A stretch of DNA of 43,098 bases, taken from contig JAEKNU010000034.1 of NCBI GenBank assembly GCA_016838895.1, positions 1 through 43,098 on the forward strand, in the 5' to 3' direction. Position numbers and translations under genes: made by a program. This DNA is from Chloroflexota bacterium (GTDB lineage Bacteria; Chloroflexota; Anaerolineae; Anaerolineales; Anaerolineaceae). Shown here piece by piece: positions 1-8,749 of the stretch; the stretch's first letter is position 1, and each line of letters starts with the position of its first letter. Below the pieces are notes generated by a model that saw only the letters and a list, made by a program, of their open reading frames with translations, searched no databases and was not told where the DNA came from.

Positions 1-7
1 TTTTAAC

Positions 8-32
8 AGCCTATGATAAAAATTAATAGGCT
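8..32. terminator. Hairpin at the window edge, possible terminator
   Basis: Seven-base arms (AGCCTAT and ATAGGCT) enclose an 11-base AT-rich loop. A T-rich stretch follows on the plus strand at 37-44, so it could end plus-strand transcripts entering from outside the window. On the minus strand it lies about 25-50 bases beyond the stop of the multi-PAS gene but has no U-tract. Direction and function are uncertain. Confidence 0.35.
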
Positions 33-57
33 TCAGTTCTTTTTCGTTTGCCCCGCT

Positions 58-2745
58 TTATTGAGATGATACTTTTAAATTCCCTTTTACAAATAATGGT
101 ACACCAAAATAACTCTGAAAGCCTTCTTCTGAAATAAGCCAGGGACGGGTTAATTGCTGGTCTACTTGTGCCAGATCAGGTATATGAATTGTTTTTCGAT
201 TTAGGGCAGCCTGACCTGCTAACCCTTTCCCTAATGGAAGATTGAAGTCAGCAACATTTTTTGTATAAAAACCCCGTTCAACAGAGAATTCAAGCGTATT
301 TGTGATAGGTTCCAGTAGCAGAATATTTGCTGCATCGACCTCTAAACTTGTTTTAAGTGATTCAAGTAACACATTTAACATTGTACTGACATCAAAACTA
401 TTGATGATTGCCATATCAATGGAGCGTAAGCTCTTCAGGCGTTGTACCTGCGAACGTATGCGTTTTTCTGTGTGTTTTCTTTCAGTAATCACTTCAGAAA
501 ATAAAATTACGCCACCAATGTCTTTTTCATTTTCATACCAGGGATGCATTTCCCAATGTATCCAATCCAGTTCGCCATTTATTCGAGGGAATGGATCTTC
601 TTCACATGATTCTATTGCCCCTGCCAGACAATGTTTATGGGTCTCTTTTATATGTTCAGGTAACTCAGGGAATATTTCATAATGCGATTTACCAATTATT
701 TCCCGATCACCAAGATTGTAATCCATCATGAAACGTTTACTGGCAGAGATATAAACCATATTTGTATCAAACATGGCGATTGCTGCTGGGGCATATTCGA
801 TAAATAGTTGCAATGCGAGGCGATGTTTCTTAATGGCATCCGTGGCTTCTTTACGAATTGAGATGTCCTGTATCTGGCTGATAAAATGGGAGGGCTGATC
901 ATGTTCATCTCGCAATAAGGCCGTTGTGATATTTACCCAAAAAGGTTTTCCGTCGGGTTTCAAGTAACGTTTCTCAAAAGCGGCAAATTTAATTTTATTT
1001 GCGAGCATGGATTCAAGTTTTTCTTTTCCGATTTCAATATCATCTGGATGGGTGAAATCATTGAAGTGTCTACTTTCGATTTTTTCTTTTGGCAATTCTA
1101 GTATTTCACAGAATGCCTGGTTAACCACATTAAATTTTCCATCAATACCAGTCATACAGACACCTACTGCTGAATATTCAAAGGCAGTTTGAAAACGAAC
1201 CTGGATTTCACGCAGTTCTTTTTCGGCTTGTACCCTTGCACTGATATCCCTAACCAATCCCAGAAAGAGTTTTTTTTCCTTCCAAATTGCGCATCCAAAA
1301 CGTACATCTACCGGGAAAATGGAACCGTCTTTACGTTTTTGATGCCCATATAAAGTAAATGGAACACCGGGTTCTATTTTTGCCCATTCTGTTTGAGCTG
1401 CGGCTAAATCAAAATCCAGTTCAACATCAGTTACCGACATGCTCAATAATTCTCTCTTGCTGTACCCTAAACTTTGACAGGCTTGCTGGTTGACCTGTAC
1501 AAACTTTCCATCAAAATCATGCACAAAAAATGCATCGCTGGCTTGTTCAACCAACGCTTGATACATCATTTCCATCTCGCCTTTGGCTTCTTCCGCCTGT
1601 TTGCGGGATGTTATGTCATGAACGATGGAATACAACAGTGATTTTCCTAGATGTTGAATTGGGCCACTAAATATTTCTACATCTTTGATTTCACCATTTG
1701 CCAATTGATGACGCGCTTCAAAGTATTTTTGTTGTTCTGATAATGCCCTTTGCATTTCATTTTTTGTTTCGTCATCGTTCAGGGTGTTTATATCGTGAAT
1801 CCTTTTTGATAAAAATTCTTCTTTAGACCAGCCATAAAAAGAAAACGCAGCAGGATTTGCATCAACAATGGTTTGTGTTTGCGAATCAATTAATAACATA
1901 ACGGCTTGATTTTCATGGAAAAAGGAACGAAACCTGGCATCATTCTCACGCAATTTACTTTCTACTTGCTTTTGTTTCGTGATATCGCGACCAACCAGCA
2001 CTGATCCAACAATCTCTCCTCGCTCATCCTGAATTGGTGCATAACTGAAACTGGCGATCCAACTTTCGTGGGTGTCTTTTCGTAACAACCTGCACTCTTC
2101 ATTTGTGCCAATTTCTCCTCGTAATGCTTTGGAAATAAACCCTTGATCGTTAGGCAGGGAATTTCCATCAAGTGTAAAAAATTCAAGGCAAGACAAATAA
2201 TCTGACAGAAGTCTTTTACATTCCTGTTTGTTTTTAAATTTGTGGAAAGCCACAAAGGCAGAATTATATTCGATGATCTCCCCATTCACATCTGAAATGA
2301 AGACGGCATCTGTCATACTCTCCAAAGCGATTTTAATCTTTGTGAAGGCTTTTTGATCATTGTTTTGAATGACTTTTTTTTCATCAATCCGTCGAAATAA
2401 TAATGAAAAATATTGATGCTTATTAACATTTGTTTTGCTAATTTGTACATCAACAACAAAATCTGATCCATCTTGATGGAATGCTTTGATCTGACGAATT
2501 GTGGTGAGTTGTTTCTTTGATAATTTGGAAATGTTATCTATAGTAACAATTTTTGTGAGAGGTAACCCTATCGCTTTATCAGTGGAGTAACCAAATAGAT
2601 CCGCAGCACTCTGATTGATAAAATTGATTTGCAGTTCTTTATTGGCTATGACAATAGCATGATTTGATGATTGGAAAATAGTTGATAATGTGGAATCGTT
2701 TAATGCTTCCAATAATGGGGTATGGCTACCAGTATGCTTTGACAT
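58..2745 (-). CDS. Multi-PAS sensor protein with C-terminally truncated GAF domain
   Basis: This 895-residue cytoplasmic sensor has six PAS/PAC repeats at about residues 15-130, 135-260, 270-385, 395-510, 515-640 and 645-765; several end in the usual D-I-[ST]-x-R-K/Q-x-A linker. A GAF domain starts near 785 and ends abruptly at GVPLFVKGNLKVSSQ, where GAF domains normally continue for another 30-40 residues. No kinase, GGDEF, HD-GYP or other output domain is present, although proteins of this layout normally have one. No membrane segments are seen. The start is supported by GAGGAAAC directly before ATG. It may be a decayed sensor, or a frameshift or deletion may have cut off the output module beyond the window edge. 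The PAS assignments are firm; the signal sensed is unknown. Confidence 0.85.
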   Translation of the reverse strand: MSKHTGSHTPLLEALNDSTLSTIFQSSNHAIVIANKELQINFINQSAADLFGYSTDKAIGLPLTKIVTIDNISKLSKKQLTTIRQIKAFHQDGSDFVVDVQISKTNVNKHQYFSLLFRRIDEKKVIQNNDQKAFTKIKIALESMTDAVFISDVNGEIIEYNSAFVAFHKFKNKQECKRLLSDYLSCLEFFTLDGNSLPNDQGFISKALRGEIGTNEECRLLRKDTHESWIASFSYAPIQDERGEIVGSVLVGRDITKQKQVESKLRENDARFRSFFHENQAVMLLIDSQTQTIVDANPAAFSFYGWSKEEFLSKRIHDINTLNDDETKNEMQRALSEQQKYFEARHQLANGEIKDVEIFSGPIQHLGKSLLYSIVHDITSRKQAEEAKGEMEMMYQALVEQASDAFFVHDFDGKFVQVNQQACQSLGYSKRELLSMSVTDVELDFDLAAAQTEWAKIEPGVPFTLYGHQKRKDGSIFPVDVRFGCAIWKEKKLFLGLVRDISARVQAEKELREIQVRFQTAFEYSAVGVCMTGIDGKFNVVNQAFCEILELPKEKIESRHFNDFTHPDDIEIGKEKLESMLANKIKFAAFEKRYLKPDGKPFWVNITTALLRDEHDQPSHFISQIQDISIRKEATDAIKKHRLALQLFIEYAPAAIAMFDTNMVYISASKRFMMDYNLGDREIIGKSHYEIFPELPEHIKETHKHCLAGAIESCEEDPFPRINGELDWIHWEMHPWYENEKDIGGVILFSEVITERKHTEKRIRSQVQRLKSLRSIDMAIINSFDVSTMLNVLLESLKTSLEVDAANILLLEPITNTLEFSVERGFYTKNVADFNLPLGKGLAGQAALNRKTIHIPDLAQVDQQLTRPWLISEEGFQSYFGVPLFVKGNLKVSSQ

Positions 2746-2946
2746 GTTTCCTCTAATAATTGTTTCACCGCATATTGGTTGATGATTCTATAATGGGAGG
2801 ACAATGAGGATTCTGTTGTTTTTTTGATTCTGTTATGTTCACGGATGATATAAATTTTTTTTAGTAGATTTATTATCCCTATCGAATATAAAGTTTCACG
2901 ATTCAGATGGCATGATGATTTATGATTTTGTATCAAATATTGAACA

Positions 2947-2976
2947 ATACTGATCTATTTATCAATAGATCAGTAT
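2947..2976 (-). terminator. Perfect 13-bp hairpin after the aldo/keto reductase gene
   Basis: Arms ATACTGATCTATT and AATAGATCAGTAT are fully complementary around a TATC loop, 14 bases beyond the stop of the reductase-like gene. The minus-strand sequence after the stem is AT-rich but has no clean U-tract, so termination is likely but not certain. The stem contains the dyad of GATC sites. Confidence 0.5.
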
Positions 2977-2990
2977 ATATACAAGTAAAG

Positions 2991-3896
2991 CTATATTGTG
3001 CCAGGCGCCGCCTGCATATCAAATTCATTTGACCATTGATATTGAATGGCCTGAATTTCAGAGATAATATCTTCAGGCAAAGGCTGCACGGCCTTAGTGG
3101 CTGCGATGTATTCATTCAAGTTCTCTTCTCTACTGGTTGAACCAACCGTTGCTTGTAGAAGTGGAAAACTATGAGCGAATTGGACGCAAAATTCTGTCCA
3201 GCTTTGAATGCCTGATTTCTCAAAAATTGGAGCAATTTGCACAGCACGCGCTTGCAGATATTTATTCCAGGCAAATCCAGGGACATCACGCAATTTATGT
3301 ACTGGTCCCCCGGAGATAGTACGCATACCGATGATGGGTTGCTGTCTGGCATGGATTTCATCCCAGAGTGCATTTGAGGCAAAGCGCTGTAATGGATTCA
3401 GGTAAAAAATAAATCCATCAATGATGTCATGGGTGTAGCCAGCTTGTAATGCTTTTAATGATGCCCAAGATGACCAAGGAAAAGCTTCTACAACAAAACC
3501 CTGCACAAGTCCTTCATCTTTTAAGGCCTGAAATTCTTTATAGCAATCTCCACCATTGGCAAAATCTTCAGCCAATTGTCCACCCAAACATAGCTGTCCC
3601 AATTGAATGCTATTTACACCAAGCGGTTTAAGATTCTCTTCAAGTACCTTGCGTAGTTGTGATACGTTGTCCCAACCAATTTTTACAATCAGTTTTGGAA
3701 TACTCCCGGCATTATTTTTGAAGGTATTCCCCAGCACTTCAAGGGCATCATCATATTGTCTGGAGGTATGAAACCAAACACCAGCATCGATAGCAGATTG
3801 GGCGATTTTCTCCCTTTGCGGATAAGGAACATCTGCATGGCCCAGACGAGTGGTGCCGTAAATATAGGGCGTAATTTCTTGTATTGCGGATTTCAT
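2991..3896 (-). CDS. Aldo/keto reductase-like protein with degraded catalytic tetrad
   Basis: The 301-residue protein follows the aldo/keto reductase TIM-barrel plan: an N-terminal YGTTRLG strand, the helix leading to QYDDALEVLG, a lysine strand (KLIVKIGW) and a C-terminal GSTSREENLNE segment like the NADPH-binding G-x-[ST]-x-x-x-x-x-x-E loop. Aligned on the family, the catalytic Asp is His43 and the catalytic His position is Cys103; Tyr48 and Lys72 remain. An ordinary aldehyde or ketone reductase mechanism is therefore doubtful, and the protein may be a binding or altered-activity member. The ribosome site is weak (GGGAAATTAATTAAAAC before ATG). It stands alone between two sensor genes on the same strand, with a hairpin after its stop. 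Confidence 0.75.
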   Translation of the reverse strand: MKSAIQEITPYIYGTTRLGHADVPYPQREKIAQSAIDAGVWFHTSRQYDDALEVLGNTFKNNAGSIPKLIVKIGWDNVSQLRKVLEENLKPLGVNSIQLGQLCLGGQLAEDFANGGDCYKEFQALKDEGLVQGFVVEAFPWSSWASLKALQAGYTHDIIDGFIFYLNPLQRFASNALWDEIHARQQPIIGMRTISGGPVHKLRDVPGFAWNKYLQARAVQIAPIFEKSGIQSWTEFCVQFAHSFPLLQATVGSTSREENLNEYIAATKAVQPLPEDIISEIQAIQYQWSNEFDMQAAPGTI

Positions 3897-3981
3897 GTTT
3901 TAATTAATTTCCCTTTGATTTTTGTTTTTCCGTAAATGAGAATTGTACTAATAATATAATGCGAATTCGTTTTATCAGGGA

Positions 3982-5886
3982 TTATTGATCGAGGTAGGAT
4001 TCATCGACCATAATACGATTTTTCCCATTTGCTTTTGCTATATATAGCGCTTCATCAGCACGGTTCAACAATTCATCCAACGAGATGTTTTGATTATGCA
4101 TTGTTGCTATTCCGGCACTCATTGATATTGAAAGCTCTGTATCGTCTGCAATTAACTTTGATTCACATATAATTTGACGCATACGCTCAATGACCACATA
4201 GGCTTGATCTATATCTGTTTCAGGAAGAAGCAAAGCAAATTCATCGCCTCCATAACGTGCAAATATATCAATTTCACGTAGATTCATCATACACTGTTTC
4301 GTAAAAAGAGTTATGGCCTGGTCTCCAACCGCATGCCCATATACGTCATTGATAGATTTCAATTCATCCAAATCAATAAGGGCAATTGTTAATGGGTGCT
4401 CATGACGTGTAGAGCGCTTCATTTCTTTTCGAGCGATTTCGATAAAGCGTCTACGGTTCATTAAGCCTGTTAATTCATCCGTTGTAGCTTGCTTTTTTAA
4501 TTCTGATTGTAATTTTTTGCGTTCCGTTATATCTTCTATAAATCCCCAATTAATGCGCTTACCAGATATATCGGTATATAAAACACCACTGATTGAGATG
4601 GGAATTCGAGAGCCATCTTTGTGAGTGTATTCTTTTTCAAAGGGACCAAAGTTTCCATTTTTTTGAATATCATTTTTTATGGTTTGTTCAAGTTTGTAGT
4701 ATTCTTTTGGTGTAATATCCCAATGACTTTGTTGTAATAATTCTTCTCTGGTATATCCAGTTAATTTTAATAAAGTGTTGTTTACTTCCAAAAGCATTCC
4801 GGTATCATAGTCGACCAGGGAGAGGCCCATGGGGGATAACTCAAAAAGCATGCGGAATCTTTCTTCCGCTAATTTGCGACTCGTTATATCATGTGTAATG
4901 CTGATAATATGAGGAACACCTTGAAGCTGAATCAATCTGGCGGAGATTAGTCCAAATAATTTTGATTTATCTTTTCTTAAAAAAGTGTATTCATGGTTTT
5001 CAATACTTCCGAATTCCAACAGTAGGTCAACAAATTGCTGACGGTTTGTTTTGTTATACCAAATATTTACTTCCACCGATGTTTTATTAATCACTTCTTC
5101 TTTTGTGTATCCGGTCATTTTGGAAAAGCTGTCATTTAACCCAACGAGCATTCCATCTGATAAGCGGGTTATGAGAATGGCATCAGGGCTGGTATCAAAG
5201 ATCAATTCCTGGTTGCGAAGACTTTCACGATTTTCGATGATCAATCTCTGATTGATCATAATGATGACACCAAATGTCCAGAAAGTGCTCATGATCATCG
5301 CTTCTAGGTATGTTGATGTAGCAACCCATTTGTCGGAAAAGATGATCCAACCGGTTTGGCTAAATACCGGAGAAATTGCGCGCCAAAATAAAATTAATCC
5401 ATTAATAAAGAAAACTGTAGCCAGAAAATTAGCCGATTTTACAATGTGCCGAATGCTGTTGTTACGCAAACTCCATGCTATCGTGATTGATAGTAAACCA
5501 ATACCAGTTGAGATGTTTACTCTACGAATTATTGGATCATCATTTATGATTGTGGCATATATGGCAATGAACATTATCAGTGCGCAAAAAATAATTAACC
5601 TGCGTAAAGGAATTTTTCTATCCACAAAACGCTGAATACCAATAAGGGCAATGGTCATACCTACAATGAAGAAGAAATTGCTAAGAATTGTTGAAATTTG
5701 AACAAAATCAGGAATATTTCTTAAAAAACCAGAGAGAAAGCCAAATGCATAAAATAAACTACCGACTGTCAGGTGACCTAAGCCGCGGTATGTATGATCC
5801 AACCGATATTGGATGTATAGAATGATTGCCTGCAAAAAGTGAATGATTGTAACAATAATTGTTAATGTGGTTAGATCAAAATTCAT
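3982..5886 (-). CDS. Membrane-bound PAS-PAS-GGDEF diguanylate cyclase
   Basis: It is predicted to make cyclic di-GMP from two GTP. The N-terminal 210 residues hold about seven hydrophobic helices and form a membrane sensor. Two PAS/PAC domains follow (about 225-340 and 345-465), then a GGDEF domain. The active site is intact (RYGGDEF near residue 546), and an RxxD inhibitory site (REID) sits exactly five residues before it, so product feedback inhibition is expected. No EAL domain is present. A longer reading is possible from TTG at 5916, but ATG at 5886 has AAGAAGG five bases upstream and is preferred (634 residues). With the chemotaxis receptor and the multi-PAS protein it suggests active surface or motility signalling. 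Confidence 0.92.
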   Translation of the reverse strand: MNFDLTTLTIIVTIIHFLQAIILYIQYRLDHTYRGLGHLTVGSLFYAFGFLSGFLRNIPDFVQISTILSNFFFIVGMTIALIGIQRFVDRKIPLRRLIIFCALIMFIAIYATIINDDPIIRRVNISTGIGLLSITIAWSLRNNSIRHIVKSANFLATVFFINGLILFWRAISPVFSQTGWIIFSDKWVATSTYLEAMIMSTFWTFGVIIMINQRLIIENRESLRNQELIFDTSPDAILITRLSDGMLVGLNDSFSKMTGYTKEEVINKTSVEVNIWYNKTNRQQFVDLLLEFGSIENHEYTFLRKDKSKLFGLISARLIQLQGVPHIISITHDITSRKLAEERFRMLFELSPMGLSLVDYDTGMLLEVNNTLLKLTGYTREELLQQSHWDITPKEYYKLEQTIKNDIQKNGNFGPFEKEYTHKDGSRIPISISGVLYTDISGKRINWGFIEDITERKKLQSELKKQATTDELTGLMNRRRFIEIARKEMKRSTRHEHPLTIALIDLDELKSINDVYGHAVGDQAITLFTKQCMMNLREIDIFARYGGDEFALLLPETDIDQAYVVIERMRQIICESKLIADDTELSISMSAGIATMHNQNISLDELLNRADEALYIAKANGKNRIMVDESYLDQ

Positions 5887-6037
5887 GAGGGCCTTCTTAA
5901 TATCTTTTTGCTGCAATGAATATGGAAGATAATAGATTGGTTAAGAATCAACAGAAATACGGCTATGTGGATAGCAGTTAATTTATTGTACAATATTTAG
6001 AACACATTCAAATAAAAGTTGCATATAGAATATAAAT

Positions 6038-6060
6038 GAGGCTGACTAACCAGCAGCCTC
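6038..6060 (-). terminator. Hairpin after Bax-inhibitor-1-like gene
   Basis: Arms GAGGCTG and CAGCCTC with a nine-base loop lie 13 bases past the stop of the BI-1-like gene. The minus strand continues ATTTATATTC and the plus strand continues TTTTATATTC, so it may work in either direction. Confidence 0.5.
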
Positions 6061-6072
6061 TTTTATATTCTT

Positions 6073-6753
6073 CTATCTTCGGCGTTTTCCTCGGCCTAGT
6101 ATTCTTAAAATTCTCAGGAAGAGGTTAATAATGTCAATGTAAATCGCTGCGGCACTGTCTACCGCGTTATCCATGGTTTTGGGGATGGCATTGGCGCGCG
6201 CCCAATCATAGCCGATGTAACCACAAAAGATGAGCGCTACGATCCAGTCAATGATGCCGTGATGCACATTAAAAATAAAAACCTCGACTGCTTCAATAAT
6301 GATCACACCTAGCAGGAAGAAGAATAATGTATTTCTGATTTTCACAAAAAATGTTGGAAAAGCGGTTCCCAGCACCATCATTAATAAGGTGACAAATCCG
6401 GTAATACGTACCGCATCCAGCACGATTGTCGAATCATATTGACTAACAATCAGATTGATTATGAATCCAAAGGGGATCACAATGAAGTTGTAGCCAATGA
6501 AACTAATGACAGGATTGCTTGATTTTCGGAAAATGGCGATACCCGCCAGACAGGAACCAAAATAAGCCAAAAAGAAAACCAGGGGATTGATATTTTCAAT
6601 CAGGGCTACCGGAATATATCTGACCATCATATAGTTCAGGGCAAAACCCCAGACTAATACCATGCCTAAAACAAGATTATATACCGCGGGCGTCAGACCT
6701 TCCATCTCATCTATTGCCCCAGCACTACGTTGAAATACATCTGATTTAATCAT
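6073..6753 (-). CDS. Bax inhibitor-1 / YccA-like integral membrane protein
   Basis: This 226-residue protein has seven hydrophobic segments, an N-terminal LTPAVYNLVLGMVLVWGFALN stretch and a charged RGKRRR tail. The final helices carry the acidic residues typical of the BI-1 (TMBIM) family: IGYDWAR near 186 and DIINLFLRILR near 208. Relatives form a pH-sensitive calcium leak channel or interact with the membrane protease FtsH, but the bacterial role is poorly defined. The start has GGGAAG about eight bases upstream. It stands alone, followed by a hairpin, and is not obviously linked to the hydrolase upstream. Confidence 0.85.
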   Translation of the reverse strand: MIKSDVFQRSAGAIDEMEGLTPAVYNLVLGMVLVWGFALNYMMVRYIPVALIENINPLVFFLAYFGSCLAGIAIFRKSSNPVISFIGYNFIVIPFGFIINLIVSQYDSTIVLDAVRITGFVTLLMMVLGTAFPTFFVKIRNTLFFFLLGVIIIEAVEVFIFNVHHGIIDWIVALIFCGYIGYDWARANAIPKTMDNAVDSAAAIYIDIINLFLRILRILGRGKRRR

Positions 6754-6784
6754 TTATTGTCTTCCCAAATGAAATAAAATTCTA

Positions 6785-7615
6785 CTAGAAATTATTTTCT
6801 GAAGCATTGAATAACACAATTTCCACCCAGGCAGAGGCCGAAATAAATGCTGTGCCCAAGGTTTGCCAGTTTGCTGAGATGGCTGCGGTAATATCTAGCT
6901 GATTTTTTCCGGCTTTATGTTGGGCGCGAATCGTTTTGGTTGTTTCCTGAATCATATGCAGAAAGGTTTGCAATCCTGATATATCACTCAGCGGGCCATG
7001 ACCGGGGACGATCTGAATATCGGCAGGCAGCAATTTTAGTAACTGCTGTACGTTTTGAATGAGCCCCTCAATGGAACCGCCGTTTGCTACATCCACAAAG
7101 GGGAACATTTCAGGCCAAAACATATCACCCAGATGTGCTACGTTGGCATGTGTAAACCAGATGATGATGTCGCTGTCGGAATGACCGGCGGGAAAATGGA
7201 TCAGGCGGATTTCTTCGTTGTTCAGATACAGGGTTAATTGATCTTCGAATACCAATCGGGGCAGAGCACTGGCGGGTTGGGCCGGGAAGGATGCCTGAAT
7301 ACCAACATTGATATGATATTCTTCCTGCAGCCTTTTGCGCACATTGCTGTGGGCAATGATCGGCATCTGTTCACCGAGCAATGTGTTCCCGGCGGTGTGA
7401 TCCCCATGTGCATGGGTATTGACCATAAAGTTGAACTGGCCCGGTTTCAGTTGATCAAGCGCTGCCTGTACTCGGGCTACCTCTGATACCTGTGGTATAT
7501 CCACAATCATGGCGCCGTCTTTACCTGCGCATACGGTTACATTGCCACCTTCAGCAGGCAGGAAGTATACGGATTTGGATAGATGTTGAGCCGGTAAATG
7601 AGTCTGGATCATCAT
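6785..7615 (-). CDS. Metallo-beta-lactamase-fold hydrolase
   Basis: A 276-residue MBL-fold enzyme with the metal-binding HAHGDH motif at residues 68-73. Later ligands are visible as FPAGHSDSD, AHLGDMF and VPGHGPLSD. This pattern fits a two-metal hydrolase such as a subclass B or glyoxalase-II/quinoprotein-relay-like protein; the substrate cannot be read from sequence. Reading could begin at 7657, but GGAGG lies seven bases before the ATG at 7615 and this start matches the conserved fold better. No signal peptide is seen with this start, so it is probably cytoplasmic. The 3-prime end is 31 bases from the BI-1-like gene. Confidence 0.9.
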   Translation of the reverse strand: MMIQTHLPAQHLSKSVYFLPAEGGNVTVCAGKDGAMIVDIPQVSEVARVQAALDQLKPGQFNFMVNTHAHGDHTAGNTLLGEQMPIIAHSNVRKRLQEEYHINVGIQASFPAQPASALPRLVFEDQLTLYLNNEEIRLIHFPAGHSDSDIIIWFTHANVAHLGDMFWPEMFPFVDVANGGSIEGLIQNVQQLLKLLPADIQIVPGHGPLSDISGLQTFLHMIQETTKTIRAQHKAGKNQLDITAAISANWQTLGTAFISASAWVEIVLFNASENNF

Positions 7616-7715
7616 TGCAGAACCTCCACTGGACAATGTGAGGAAATTACAAAACACTTTTTAAGTTTGGTTCCATCGTGTTGCTATGAACCAATCCAAC
7701 ATATTTGAGAGTTGT

Positions 7716-8159
7716 TCAATGATTCACTGTGATTATTTTTATAGGTTTAATTTTGCATATCACTCGTTTTTGATTCTGAGGGGTTTCATCAGGTGCAACA
7801 CCTGTCTCACCATAATAATTTGATATACCTAAATATTTTTCGCCCAATTGGTTACGGTGTTCAATTGCGCCTTGGGTAGTGATTTCCTCAACAGCGCCTC
7901 GGATTTCAAGATAGCGGTATGGGTTTTTTGGATCAACCGCGATGATAGTAGCCATCGGACGCGCCCTCATATTTTTTTCTTTCAATCTTCCCAGGATTGT
8001 ATTGATATTGATGGTTTTGCAATCATAATTGCACCAAACGACCGAAGCCTGTGGTTGGCCGTCAGGCATAATTGTAACCAGTACAACACAAACTGGGTCA
8101 CTAAGTAAATCAATATGTGAATCGGGAATATCTATCGCTGATTTTATTTCTAATGGCAT
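7716..8159 (-). CDS. PPOX-class F420-dependent oxidoreductase (split-barrel flavoprotein family)
   Basis: The 147-residue protein has the split beta-barrel of the pyridoxamine-phosphate-oxidase superfamily. Its order of motifs matches the subgroup usually annotated as F420-dependent: VCVVLVTIMPDGQPQASVVW near residue 25, a KEKNMRARP cofactor-binding turn near 60, then YRYLEIRGAVEEIT near 82. This subgroup is common in Actinobacteria and Chloroflexota. The substrate is unknown; FMN or haem binding cannot be excluded. AGGAAG precedes the ATG by six bases. It is on the same strand as the next two genes but separated by about 50-100 bases. Confidence 0.85.
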   Translation of the reverse strand: MPLEIKSAIDIPDSHIDLLSDPVCVVLVTIMPDGQPQASVVWCNYDCKTININTILGRLKEKNMRARPMATIIAVDPKNPYRYLEIRGAVEEITTQGAIEHRNQLGEKYLGISNYYGETGVAPDETPQNQKRVICKIKPIKIITVNH

Positions 8160-8211
8160 TGTATCTTCCTGAACAATTTTTGGAGTGCGCTAATTTAAAC
8201 CAACGGCTTGG

Positions 8212-8631
8212 TTATAAATCGGCTTTATAACTTGCCACAGGTTTTGCACATTGCGGGCAGGTTTCATCCCACCAGGAGAAGGAACCACCGCAGTGTTTGC
8301 ACTGCCAGCGCACTTCCTGTTCTGCCAGCCAAACCGTTACACCATTTTGTTGGATTGCATCCATGTTTTTCATTACGCTGAGATGGTAAGGATATCTTTC
8401 ATCAAACATGAATGTTCTAAGCATTTCGCACGACTTTACTTCACTACATTCGTAGCAAAAACGATATCCTTTTTGTTGGGCACAGGCTTTGATCTCACAT
8501 GCGGCACAATGATCTGCCGTGTGATCGGTTTTACAGCCATGACAGGTGTCTTTTTTACCTGATGTTGTTTCCAGTATGGCAGGGCAGGCCCCGCAATATA
8601 ATCCGCAATATCCATCCATTTGAAATTCCAT
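8212..8631 (-). CDS. Cys-rich DUF3795 protein with C-terminal zinc ribbon
   Basis: A 139-residue protein with 15 cysteines. Residues 7-75 match DUF3795: MDGYCGLYCGACP, then CHGC, CAAC, CYEC and SC. A separate C-terminal ribbon (WQCKHCGG, 16 residues, then CPQCAKP) resembles a rubredoxin-like zinc knuckle. The protein probably binds several zinc ions or an iron-sulfur cluster; the family has no known biochemical function. AGGGAG stands nine bases upstream of the start. The adjoining two-component system is divergently transcribed from the other side. Confidence 0.85.
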   Translation of the reverse strand: MEFQMDGYCGLYCGACPAILETTSGKKDTCHGCKTDHTADHCAACEIKACAQQKGYRFCYECSEVKSCEMLRTFMFDERYPYHLSVMKNMDAIQQNGVTVWLAEQEVRWQCKHCGGSFSWWDETCPQCAKPVASYKADL

Positions 8632-8705
8632 TTTATGTTTCTCCCTGAAGATAATTATATGTCAGGTATGGATTGATGCCAATGAAAAAGGTGTTTTCAA
8701 ACTCT

Positions 8706-8741
8706 TTCTGACACACAATTGCCATATAAAAATATTATACT
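8706..8741 (+). promoter_or_regulatory. Promoter of the response-regulator gene; probable leaderless start
   Basis: A good -10 element, TATACT at 8736-8741, ends eight bases before the ATG at 8750, so transcription should begin at or just before the start codon. No Shine-Dalgarno sequence is present. TTCTGACA at 8706-8713 is repeated upstream of the SIMPL gene and may be the regulator's own binding site. There is no good -35 element at 16-18 bases, as expected for an activator-dependent promoter. Confidence 0.5.
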
Positions 8742-8749
8742 TATTCTAG

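Noticed and set aside
1..57. attC-like or attachment-site structure at the window start
   Set aside because: The inverted repeat lacks the conserved core sites of integron attC elements and no integrase or cassette genes are present.
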